A stretch of 64,000 nucleotides of DNA from CAWUEX02 sp038148375. Its GTDB lineage: Bacteria > Pseudomonadota > Alphaproteobacteria > Rhodospirillales > Rhodospirillaceae. Positions 20,014-28,720 of the stretch are shown here, in pieces. The stretch is taken from positions 124,001 to 188,000 of the forward strand of contig JAYQVH010000002.1 of assembly GCA_038148375.1 (NCBI GenBank), given 5' to 3'. Numbering within the stretch: the stretch's first letter is position 1; every line of letters starts with the position of its first letter. The position numbers and the translations under genes are program-made. The notes under the pieces are model-generated. The model was not told the DNA's origin and ran no database searches. It saw nothing but the letters and a program-made list of their open reading frames with translations.

Positions 20014-21234
20014 ATGTCAGCGAAACCAACATTATCAACGCCCACAAGGGCGGAAGTGATTCAGGCCGCGCAGGCGCTCTTACCGGCTCTGCGGGAGCGT
20101 GCCGAGGCGACGGAAGATTTGCGCCGTTTGCCCGAAGAGACGATTGCCGACCTGAAAGCCGCTGGAATCCATAAGTTGTTCACGCCGAAAAAGTATGGCG
20201 GGTACGAGATGCCGTGGGGCACACATCTCGATGTGTCGCGAACGCTGGGCCAGGCGTGCGGTTCGACCGGATGGATCTCCTCGGTTGTGTTTACACACAC
20301 TTTTCTGTTCGGCCGCTTCACCGAAGACGCCTAGGATGATGTCTGGGGCGAGTGTCCTGACGCGATCATCTCCACCGGATTCGCCGGTGGCGGTTTAGCC
20401 ACGCCGACGGACGGAGGTTACACCGTCAGCGGCCGTTATAAGTTCGCCAGTGGCGTCGATCATGCCGACGCCATGCTGGTTGGCGCAAAGCTGCCCAACT
20501 CGACGGCCGCCTTCAACGATTTGTGGATCGTTCTTAAGAAAGGCGAATACGAAATTCTCGATACATGGCAGTCCGAAGGCCTCCGCGGCACCGGCTCCAA
20601 TGACATCAAGCTCGACAACGTGTTTGTTCCGGCGCACCGGACTCTCGATATCAAAGTGATGTCCGACAGTCCGCCAGGAGCGAAACTCCACGACTACTAT
20701 CTTTACGGTGTCGAGTTTCACAGTTACTTCATCACGCTTCTGGCGGGACCGATCCTCGGCGCCGCGCGCGGCGCGTATAACGAATACATCGGCCAGACTC
20801 TGACCCGCGTTGGCGCGATGATGGGCGAAACCATTATCGATCAACCTGCCGTACAGGTGCATGTCGCCGAGTCTTTGGCGGAACTCGAAACCGCTGACAT
20901 GCTGATGGATGGTCTCTGCGATCGCTTGCACGCCCTGGGCATGAACGGTGAATCGATCACCGGCGAATTTAAACTGCGCGCGTACCGTGACTTGGTCATG
21001 GCGGGCCGCTTGGCGCACGCGTCCGCCGACCGCTTGTCGCGGATGATGGGGGTAAGCGCGCAGACGGGACGCAATCCGGTGCAGCGGCTTTATCGTGACG
21101 TACGGACCATGTCGACGCACTCGGCGCTGCATTGGGAAGCGGGCTTGCAGCGCAGCGGCAAATATATCTTTGGCTTGCCCACCGGCGACCCGAAAATCGA
21201 TCAGGGACGTGACCTCCGCCAGGCAGCCGAGTAA
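20014..21234 (+). pseudogene. HsaA-like flavin-dependent monooxygenase, interrupted by TAG
   Basis: Two open segments (20014-20334 and 20335-21234) are in the same frame and together give a normal 406-codon acyl-CoA dehydrogenase-fold monooxygenase of the HsaA type. They are split only by TAG at 20332-20334. The N-terminal half has the flavin-binding helices and GSTGWISSVV, the second half has the SEGLRGTGSNDIKL core and the C-terminal helical bundle. The intact relative at 58598 shows the same landmarks. One C-to-T change in a CAG codon would explain the break. It may be a true recent pseudogene, a read-through gene or a sequencing error. Confidence 0.85.
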
Positions 21235-21283
21235 GCGATATTCTCCTCATTGTCAGCCGACGTGCGGCGGTTAAACTGTCCCG

Positions 21284-22072
21284 ATGAGCCGGGGACTTCT
21301 TCACTGTTGTATGGCGGTTTGTATCTTGGGCGCGGCGCCGGCGGCACACGCTGAAAGCTGTGCGCCGCAGGCTGGGGCGGCCACGCTCTTGCCCGCGCTG
21401 GATGCCCGTGCCGCTGCCGTTTCCCGGTTGGGACCGGGAACCGGAACGGACGTCCGCCTCATCCCGCGTCCCTGTGGCGGGTTCGACACGCGCGCGGATG
21501 AGGGCGCCGCGGCAGAAGACATGGCATGGGCCCGGGCGGTTACCGACGCCGACCGGCTGGCGATTGCCCTAGGGGCCGTGAATTTGGACGTCCCGCTCAG
21601 CGTTCATAATTTTCCCGGTCAGGTGGGCATCACACCGGATGGCGCCTTACCCGTGGCCGGCGCCGATCCCGGGGCCGTCTTGGCGCGGTTTTTGCGGGCG
21701 CGCGTTAGGGAGTCCAATACGGTTCCGTTGGACACTGTCAGCCTGATGAGCAATGCGCCTGAGGACTGGCCCGAGTTGGTGTCTCATCTTCGTGTCGAAA
21801 CTGAATCGGACTTTATCCTCCAAGTAGGAGGGAGCCGGGCTATACCTGCCGGCGACATCGTCGCCGATACAGCCTCCGTAACCGTCCACACGTTACATCC
21901 CGGTCTGCGCGGAGACATCACGTTTGCATCGAACGGCGCGCCCCGGATTACCCTGACAAGCGATCAAAAGGTTTCCCGCGGCACCTATTTCGTTTATTTT
22001 TATCGCGGGGACTCGAAGTTCGAACCGGTTGCGCGCCTTGACGTAACCGTTATCGAACCGAAACCGAACTGA
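21284..22072 (+). CDS. Exported protein of unknown function
   Basis: A 262-residue protein with a signal peptide (cleavage probably after AAHAES, about residue 24). The mature part contains three Cys residues near its start (two separated by a short spacer, plus PCGG) and then a beta-rich domain, ending as a strand-rich module. There is no heme motif. It ends 14 bases before the pentaheme cytochrome gene and so is probably in the same operon, which suggests a periplasmic accessory role. I do not recognise the family. Confidence 0.7.
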   Translation: MSRGLLHCCMAVCILGAAPAAHAESCAPQAGAATLLPALDARAAAVSRLGPGTGTDVRLIPRPCGGFDTRADEGAAAEDMAWARAVTDADRLAIALGAVNLDVPLSVHNFPGQVGITPDGALPVAGADPGAVLARFLRARVRESNTVPLDTVSLMSNAPEDWPELVSHLRVETESDFILQVGGSRAIPAGDIVADTASVTVHTLHPGLRGDITFASNGAPRITLTSDQKVSRGTYFVYFYRGDSKFEPVARLDVTVIEPKPN

Positions 22073-22086
22073 AGGGGGTCGGCACA

Positions 22087-23430
22087 GTGCGTTCACTCGG
22101 CATAACCGGTTCATTGTTTGCGACTTGGCTGACGGCGTTTTCCGGACAGGTATACGCCCAGCAGGCATCGGCGGACATTCCGTTCACAGATAGCCAGACA
22201 CATCTGGGTGTTTCATCCTGCGACGGCTCCAGTTGCCACGGCGCGCTGGAACCCTGGACCAACTCAACGGTGGTGCAGAACGAATACATTCTATGGGATG
22301 AGCAGGATCCGCATTCCGGCGCCTACAAAACGCTGCTGACGGATGAGTCTCAACGGATCGCCCGTAACCTTGGCTTGGGCCGGGCGGAAGAAGAACCTCT
22401 GTGCCTGGATTGCCATGCCGATAACGTACCGGTGGAACGCCGCGCCAAGGGCTTTCAGATTTCCGACGGTGTCGGCTGTGAAGCCTGTCATGGTGGTGCG
22501 GTCAATTGGCTCGGTCAGCATATTTCCGGCGCCGCAGATCACACCGCTAACCTGAATGCCGGTCTGTACCCGACCGAAGACCCGGAGGCCCGCGCCCGGC
22601 TGTGCCTGTCGTGCCACTTCGGCACTGAGAACCGGTTCGTCACGCACCGCATCATGGGCGCCGGGCATCCGCGCATGGGGTTCGAGCTCGACACCTATTC
22701 GTGGACGCAGCCGGCGCACTTTGTCGTCGATGACGATTACACCGCCCGCAAGGGCCGTATCGCCAGCATTCAGGTGTGGGCGGTCGGTCAGGCGGTTGCC
22801 GTCGATTCCCTGCTTGAAGCCATGCTGGATCCGAAACGCAATACGGACGGTATTTTCCCGGAGCTGGTGTTCTTTGACTGCTACGCTTGTCACCATCCGA
22901 TGTCGAATGTGCGCTGGGCACCCCGCGACAGCCACGGGATCGGTCCGGGCATTCCGCGTATCAACGACGCCAACCTGATCATGATGCGCGTCATTCTTGA
23001 GCGCATCGATGCAAACATGGCGGCCGAGGTCGCGGACAAGTCGCAGCGTCTGCATCAAGCCGCCCTCAAAGGCTACGACGCGACCATTGCCGCGGCCAGC
23101 GAGCTGAAATCTGCAATGCTTGGTGCGATCGACACGCTCGCAGCCCACAACTTCACCGCGGCCGATGTCAAAGTCATGATGGCTGGACTGATCGAGTTCG
23201 GTCTGGACGGCGAATTCGTCGATTACGCGGGCGCCGAACAAGCAACGATGGCGGCCTCGGCGTTGTTGCAAACCATGGTCGATGACGGCATGATCAGCCG
23301 GGCCAAGTACATCGAGCTGAGTGCCGTTCTCGAAGACTGCTACACCGCGATCGAAAAAGACGAGGAATATGATCCGCGCCAATTCCTAGCCGCCGTCCAG
23401 CGGCTCCAGAGCGCCGTTCCTGCGCTCTAA
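22087..23430 (+). CDS. Pentaheme cytochrome c, cytochrome c554-like
   Basis: The 447-residue protein has a signal peptide (cleaved near VYAQQ) and five heme-attachment sites: one wide CDGSSCH (a CX4CH motif) and then CLDCH, CEACH, CLSCH and CYACH. The first four lie in the N-terminal half, the fifth about residue 265. The C-terminal 150 residues are a heme-free helical region. The GTG start follows AAGGGGGTC. This should be a periplasmic electron carrier. Its neighbours suggest it may hand electrons to or from the large operon on the opposite strand. Confidence 0.88.
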   Translation: MRSLGITGSLFATWLTAFSGQVYAQQASADIPFTDSQTHLGVSSCDGSSCHGALEPWTNSTVVQNEYILWDEQDPHSGAYKTLLTDESQRIARNLGLGRAEEEPLCLDCHADNVPVERRAKGFQISDGVGCEACHGGAVNWLGQHISGAADHTANLNAGLYPTEDPEARARLCLSCHFGTENRFVTHRIMGAGHPRMGFELDTYSWTQPAHFVVDDDYTARKGRIASIQVWAVGQAVAVDSLLEAMLDPKRNTDGIFPELVFFDCYACHHPMSNVRWAPRDSHGIGPGIPRINDANLIMMRVILERIDANMAAEVADKSQRLHQAALKGYDATIAAASELKSAMLGAIDTLAAHNFTAADVKVMMAGLIEFGLDGEFVDYAGAEQATMAASALLQTMVDDGMISRAKYIELSAVLEDCYTAIEKDEEYDPRQFLAAVQRLQSAVPAL

Positions 23431-23439
23431 GACATCCGC

Positions 23440-23456
23440 CGCCGGGAAGCCCGGCG
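23440..23456 (+). terminator. Hairpin between the cytochrome gene and gdhA
   Basis: CGCCGGG (23440-23446) and CCCGGCG (23450-23456) form a 7-bp stem with a 3-base loop, 10 bases after the cytochrome stop, followed by a short pyrimidine-rich stretch TCTTCATCCCC. The T run is weak, so termination may be partial. Confidence 0.45.
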
Positions 23457-23497
23457 TCTTCATCCCCTGCGCGATTGCGCAACCATCTGGAGGCTTT

Positions 23498-24847
23498 ATG
23501 TCCGACCAATTGCCGACCCTAGACGAATTCATGGAGGGCCTGATTAAGAGAAATCCGGGTGAAAGCGAGTTTCAGCAGGCAGTGTGCGAAGTCGCGGCGG
23601 ACGTCCTACCCTTCATTCAACACAAACCCAAGTACCACCGTTGGGAAATCATGCGCCGGATTGCAGAGCCCGACCGCATCGTCATTTTCAGGGTCACGTG
23701 GCGTGACGAGCAGGGCAACATCCGGGTAAACCGCGGCTACCGAGTGCAGAACAATAATGCCATCGGCCCCTATAAGGGGGGCATCCGCTTTCACCCGAGC
23801 GTCAATCTGTCGATTTTAAAATTTCTCGCCTTCGAGCAAACCTTTAAGAACAGCCTGACCGGCTTGGCGATGGGTGGCGGCAAGGGCGGCTCGGATTTCA
23901 ATCCAAAAGGCAAATCCGATGACGAGATCATGCGCTTTTGCCAATCCTTCATGACGGAATTGTATCGCCACATCGGTCCGTCGACCGACGTGCCGGCTGG
24001 AGATATCGGCGTAGGGGCGCGCGAAATCGGTTTTATGTTTGGCCAGTACAAGCGCCTGACCAACACTTTTGAGGGCGTGTTGACCGGCAAAGGGCTGGAA
24101 TACGGGGGCAGTCTGGCGCGCAGCGAGGCGACGGGATATGGCACGGTCTACTTTCTTGAAGACATGCTTAAGGAAAAGAAAGACGAAATCGACGGAAAGT
24201 CTGTGGTGATCTCAGGGTCAGGCAACGTCGCGGTCTACGCGGCTGAAAAAATCAATCAACTCGGCGGCAAGGTCGTTGCCCTGTCGGACAGTGGCGGGTC
24301 CATTCACGACAAGGACGGTATCGATCCCGACAAGTTGGAGTGGATTAAGGACCTTAAGTTTAATCGCCGCGGCCGCATTCAGGAATATGCCGATGAGTTC
24401 GGCGTGGACTTTATCGAGGGTAAGACACCCTGGAGCATTCCTTGTGATATCGCTTTGCCCTGTGCCACGCAGAACGAAATATGTGCCGAAGACGCCAAGA
24501 CATTGGTGGATAACGGCTGCATGGCGGTTTCCGAAGGGGCGAATATGCCCTCGGAGTTGGATGCAATCAAAGTATTCAAGGATGCGAAGATCCTTTACGC
24601 GCCAAGCAAGGCGGCAAATGCCGGTGGGGTCGCGGTCTCGGGCTTGGAAATGAGCCAGAACTCATCCCGCGTGTCATGGACACAACAGGAGGTCAACGAT
24701 CTCTTGCGCGACATCATGTCGGGAATTCACGATCGCTGCGCCGAATACGGGCGAGAAGGCGACGATTACGTCAACTATGTCAAGGGCGCGAACGTCGCTG
24801 GTTTTGTCAAAGTTGCCGACGCGATGATGGCGTTCGGTGTGGTCTAA
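23498..24847 (+). CDS. gdhA: NADP-specific glutamate dehydrogenase
   Basis: GdhA aminates 2-oxoglutarate with ammonia and NADPH. The 449-residue length is that of the NADP-dependent hexameric enzyme, and the sequence contains NNAIGPYKGGIRFHPSV, the catalytic-Lys segment GGGKGGSDF (about residues 126-134), DVPAGDIGVG, and the Rossmann motif SGSGNVA followed by VALSDSGG. An AUCUGGAGG-like ribosome site precedes the ATG. Its stop lies 6 bases from the stop of the convergent cytochrome operon. It may simply provide ammonia assimilation. Confidence 0.97.
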   Translation: MSDQLPTLDEFMEGLIKRNPGESEFQQAVCEVAADVLPFIQHKPKYHRWEIMRRIAEPDRIVIFRVTWRDEQGNIRVNRGYRVQNNNAIGPYKGGIRFHPSVNLSILKFLAFEQTFKNSLTGLAMGGGKGGSDFNPKGKSDDEIMRFCQSFMTELYRHIGPSTDVPAGDIGVGAREIGFMFGQYKRLTNTFEGVLTGKGLEYGGSLARSEATGYGTVYFLEDMLKEKKDEIDGKSVVISGSGNVAVYAAEKINQLGGKVVALSDSGGSIHDKDGIDPDKLEWIKDLKFNRRGRIQEYADEFGVDFIEGKTPWSIPCDIALPCATQNEICAEDAKTLVDNGCMAVSEGANMPSELDAIKVFKDAKILYAPSKAANAGGVAVSGLEMSQNSSRVSWTQQEVNDLLRDIMSGIHDRCAEYGREGDDYVNYVKGANVAGFVKVADAMMAFGVV

Positions 24848-24852
24848 TCCGC

Positions 24853-27800
24853 TTAGGGCTTTTGCGCCTGCTGTTGCGGAAGGTCTGGCAATCGGGCCGG
24901 CGGCGCGCCCGGTCTGAAGGCATCGACATCAATTTCGTCGGTGACGTACCAAGGCTCGCCCTGTTCGTTCAAATACAGTTTCTGCTGCTCGGCCTGGGTG
25001 AACGGGCGCGAACCGAGCCGGCCGAAGATGGCGATCTGATTGCCGGTTTCATCGACACCGCGGTCGCGGTCCAAGCCTTTCGATAACGCCGTCGCCGGCC
25101 ATTCGGTTTTATACCAGGCGATGAGCTCCGGTTTGGGGTCTGGGCTGAAGCCGTAAAAGCGCGGCTGACTTTCCGGCGACGTCAACTGTACAACCTTCAG
25201 TCCGTCGCGGCCGTCGGCGACATAAGCGAACAATGACGCATTGGTCGAGCCGACGATGACATCGCGTGCATCGGTGATGCGTCCATCCGCGGTGAAACGT
25301 TCATACACGTTAGGCGCTTCCGGGGTTTCGATGTCGATCAGCACCAGGCCGTCCCGCCCTGCGGCGACGTAGGCGAACGTGCGGGCCACGTAAATGCGCT
25401 GTGCATCAGCCAAGGGGACGGAACCGCCATCGGCCATGCGTGGCGCCGCCGGATCGGTAACATCGACCACATGGAAACCGTCGCGGTCGGTCACGAACAG
25501 GTATCGGAACTGCAGGGCCGTGGCCCGCGCACCGTTGAACGGAATCACGGTCACAAGGTCAGGTGACGTCGGGTCATTCAGGTCGACCACAGCGACCCCG
25601 AAATCGCCGGCGATATAAGCGATGGTTCCGGCCAGGGTGATGTGCCGGGCCCCGGCCAGCGCGCCGCCTGGATTCCAGGTGCGCGCCCGCTCAAGGAAGT
25701 TGTTACGCGGCTCGCCGTCGGCCAACGTGTCGACGTTGACGACGATCAGGCCCTCCTCGGCGTCGGTAACATAGGCATAGGAATACAGCGGGTGGATCGG
25801 CTGTTCCTGATTGGTCTCCAGCATCAGCTTTTCCCGCTGCGGATCGCCATACATGCGCGTCGGTGCGATCGGCTGGTTGGTCGGCAGGGCGACGCAGGTG
25901 GCGTTCTTGCTGCCGACATGAGTGTCGTGACCGAGCGGGCTGAACGGGGCGGTGATGATGCGCTGCGACACGCCTTTGTTGGCGATGGAGGCGACGTCGT
26001 AGACTTGAAAGCCGTTTGCCCCTTCCGCGACAAACAGATACTCGCCGCGCAGCTGCAGGCAGCCGGTCTCGCCGCCGCCGTGGGTGTAGGATTCATACAG
26101 TTCGCGGCCGCGGCTCTGGTGCTCGGCGTACCAGTCCGGATAGGCATACCGGTGCAGGTAACTGCCGATCACCGCCTGCGGTTCATCCCATTCGGTGATG
26201 CGCACGGCTTCGATGCCGCCGTCGCCGCCGACCCACGCGTTGTAGCCGACGAAATTGACGAAGTTCGTTCCGTGCAGCAGCAGTTGCGCCATAATCGCGT
26301 TGTTGTCGTTGTCCTCGGACAGATGGCAATCGCTGCACGTCTTGGTCTCGGTCTTCCGCACGGTGTGCGGGAAGTGCGGCGCGAACGCCTGGCTGGAATA
26401 TCCTGATGCCGCGATAGGCGGCTGCTGAATGTAGATGCGCTCGCGGTTGATGTTGGTCGAGGACAGGATCAGGGCCGAGGTCGAACGGATCGGCGCGATG
26501 GTGTTGCCCTTGGTGGTCTGGTGGACACCGAGCTGGAACATCTGGTCGCGCACCACCTGCGGGTTATAGGTCGCGTAGTTCCGCGTTTCGCCGCCTTCAT
26601 AATGATGCCGCTCGGTTTTCCAGTTGGCCTGAATAGGAAGGTGGCACCCGGCGCAGGACGTGGTCCACGACAGGTGGCAGGTGTAACACTCCATCTCGTC
26701 CGTATCGTGGGCGCGGTCCTCGGCGGCGACGCCAAGGCCCCAGTCCATGCGCGACGTGTCCGCACTGACCAGCTTGGCGCGTGCGGCTTTGGGATTGTAG
26801 TCCGCGCTGTCCGGCGTGACCGCGTTTTTGACCAGGCTCATTTCCCATTCAAGCTCCGGGTCGAGGGACGAGCGTTGGATCAGAGTGCAGTCCCGGTATT
26901 CGGTCTCCGGAAGATCGCATTCCGTTCCCCGCCATTCAAAGCGGCGCTTGCCGCCGGTCACACGCATCGCTGCCAGATCGTATCCACCGGGCCGGGCGGC
27001 AGGGCCCGACGTGCGCAAGGTCGGGTACGCATCGGCGTCGCCGTGACAATCGATACAGCGGATTTCGATAGCGTTCGCGACTTCGCCGTGGATGTAGCCG
27101 TTGCCGTGGCTGTCCTGGGCGAAGTGGCAGTCGACGCAGTGCATGCCGAGTTCGACATGGATCGACTTCATATGCACCGCCTTAGCCCATTTGTCCGGAT
27201 CGTCGGGCTCGACAATGTTGCCGCCCGCGTCGAGCAGGTTGCCTTTGCGATCTTTTTTGAAGATGGCGCGGAAATTCCAGCCGTGGCCGTGGTAGTCGGC
27301 GAACTGGGTGTTGTTGAGATCCGGATTTTTCTCCCACACCGTCTTGAGGAACTCGACGTCGCCCCACTTGCCGCGGACCGCCGCCTCTTCCGGATTGCGT
27401 TCGAGAATTTCGAGCATTTCGGCGCTGTCGGGATAGCGCTGCTCCTCCGGCCACATCGCCGGCGCATCGGACTCATAGTCCCACATGGTGTAGCCGAGCA
27501 TCGAGTTGAGGAAGATATTCGGTTGGTGCATGTGGCACACCATGCACTGGCTGGTCGGGATCGCGCGGGTAAACGTGTGCTGAATCGGGTGGCCGGACTC
27601 GTTTTTTGGAATGGTCGGATCTGCGCTGGCGCTAAGTCCTTCGTGTCCATATCGTGCGTAGATACCGGAATGATCCGGCTCGCGGTCGTTGGCATACACC
27701 ACGTGGCAGGCCGCGCAGCCAGACGAGCGATAGTCGCCCGGCTGGTCGTTGGTCCCCATGAACCAGGTGAACGGATCATTCAATCGCGTTTTATGAATGT

Positions 27801-28710
27801 TGATCACCGGCACGGCGATGCGCAGGCCGGTGCCCGGGCCGCGGTTGGATTGTTTGATATCCGGCCGCCCTGGTTCCTCTAGGCGCTGCAAGCTACCGAT
27901 CAGCGTGGCGATGTTTGGCAGCCCGATTTCAGGGAAAATGTTCAAGATGTTGCGTCCGCCGCGCTCGAACACGCGGAATACGTCGGCGGGCGGGATCACC
28001 TCCCAGGCCGGCATCGGATAAAGCTGCGGCAACACGCCGCGTTCTTCCGTCATCCACGGCTCTACATTACCGGGACTCTTGACGCTGGCCGGCTTGCCAT
28101 CCTCCGTATAAGCCTCCCCGAGGATGTAGTTCTTGAACGGCAAAATGCCGTTGTTATAAGCGGCGCCGCCCCACAGCATGGCGCCCGTTGCCATCAGGCT
28201 GCGTTCGGCTGCTTGTATGATCGGCAGGTGACAGGCGCCGCAGGCCGTACGCGCGACACGGTAGTCCGACGGATTGACGAAACGGATGTACTCCGCGCTT
28301 TCCTTGTTGAGAAGCGTATACGTCCGTTCAGGGTTGGCACTGTGCGGATAATGCCAGGTTTCCGGATACAACGGCTGGACATGCGCCTTATCCTGCGCCG
28401 CGCGGTAGGCCGGCACGCCTTTCATCGCGTTGGCGGGCGCACGAATGTTCGCATCGCCGCCGTGGCAGTCGGTGCAGCCTAGGATCACCGCCTCGCTGGC
28501 GTGCATCGTTTTCTGATCGGAGTCCGTGTGGCAGGTGATGCAGCCGCTGCTCTTGGCATCGGCTTGCGCCCAGGTCTGGAACTGAGGCGCGGGCGGATAG
28601 TCCGGGTAAACGACGACGCGTGGTGTCTCGCCGTCACCGGCGGCGTAGCCAGGCCCAGGAACGGAAACCACCGCCGCAACAAGGATTAAGAGGAAGCCAA
28701 GGACCCGCAT
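24853..28710 (-). CDS. Decaheme cytochrome with C-terminal LVIVD-type beta-propeller
   Basis: A 1285-residue exported protein (signal peptide about residues 1-23). Ten CxxCH sites lie in the first 800 residues, near positions 57, 79, 157, 332, 389, 525, 552, 675, 686 and 792. Six repeats follow between about 870 and 1180, each with a Y/F-x-Y/F-V-A/T-D/G-x-x-G-L/F-x-V-V-D-V/L pattern, typical of the LVIVD propeller repeat. The tail is Gln/Pro-rich. The heme domain should carry electrons and the propeller may bind a partner or surface. It starts 11 bases after the beta-barrel gene. It is the best candidate for the terminal or outer-surface component. Confidence 0.9.
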   Translation of the reverse strand: MRVLGFLLILVAAVVSVPGPGYAAGDGETPRVVVYPDYPPAPQFQTWAQADAKSSGCITCHTDSDQKTMHASEAVILGCTDCHGGDANIRAPANAMKGVPAYRAAQDKAHVQPLYPETWHYPHSANPERTYTLLNKESAEYIRFVNPSDYRVARTACGACHLPIIQAAERSLMATGAMLWGGAAYNNGILPFKNYILGEAYTEDGKPASVKSPGNVEPWMTEERGVLPQLYPMPAWEVIPPADVFRVFERGGRNILNIFPEIGLPNIATLIGSLQRLEEPGRPDIKQSNRGPGTGLRIAVPVINIHKTRLNDPFTWFMGTNDQPGDYRSSGCAACHVVYANDREPDHSGIYARYGHEGLSASADPTIPKNESGHPIQHTFTRAIPTSQCMVCHMHQPNIFLNSMLGYTMWDYESDAPAMWPEEQRYPDSAEMLEILERNPEEAAVRGKWGDVEFLKTVWEKNPDLNNTQFADYHGHGWNFRAIFKKDRKGNLLDAGGNIVEPDDPDKWAKAVHMKSIHVELGMHCVDCHFAQDSHGNGYIHGEVANAIEIRCIDCHGDADAYPTLRTSGPAARPGGYDLAAMRVTGGKRRFEWRGTECDLPETEYRDCTLIQRSSLDPELEWEMSLVKNAVTPDSADYNPKAARAKLVSADTSRMDWGLGVAAEDRAHDTDEMECYTCHLSWTTSCAGCHLPIQANWKTERHHYEGGETRNYATYNPQVVRDQMFQLGVHQTTKGNTIAPIRSTSALILSSTNINRERIYIQQPPIAASGYSSQAFAPHFPHTVRKTETKTCSDCHLSEDNDNNAIMAQLLLHGTNFVNFVGYNAWVGGDGGIEAVRITEWDEPQAVIGSYLHRYAYPDWYAEHQSRGRELYESYTHGGGETGCLQLRGEYLFVAEGANGFQVYDVASIANKGVSQRIITAPFSPLGHDTHVGSKNATCVALPTNQPIAPTRMYGDPQREKLMLETNQEQPIHPLYSYAYVTDAEEGLIVVNVDTLADGEPRNNFLERARTWNPGGALAGARHITLAGTIAYIAGDFGVAVVDLNDPTSPDLVTVIPFNGARATALQFRYLFVTDRDGFHVVDVTDPAAPRMADGGSVPLADAQRIYVARTFAYVAAGRDGLVLIDIETPEAPNVYERFTADGRITDARDVIVGSTNASLFAYVADGRDGLKVVQLTSPESQPRFYGFSPDPKPELIAWYKTEWPATALSKGLDRDRGVDETGNQIAIFGRLGSRPFTQAEQQKLYLNEQGEPWYVTDEIDVDAFRPGAPPARLPDLPQQQAQKP

Positions 28711-28720
28711 TAAACCGCCT

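Noticed and set aside
22291..23382. A long minus-strand frame opposite the pentaheme gene
   Set aside because: The composition is shadow-like (Arg, His and Val runs) and it overlaps a well-supported cytochrome gene.
26521..27882. A 453-codon open frame on the plus strand inside the decaheme gene
   Set aside because: It is antisense to a protein with ten clear heme motifs and has no recognisable domain; high GC makes such shadow frames common.
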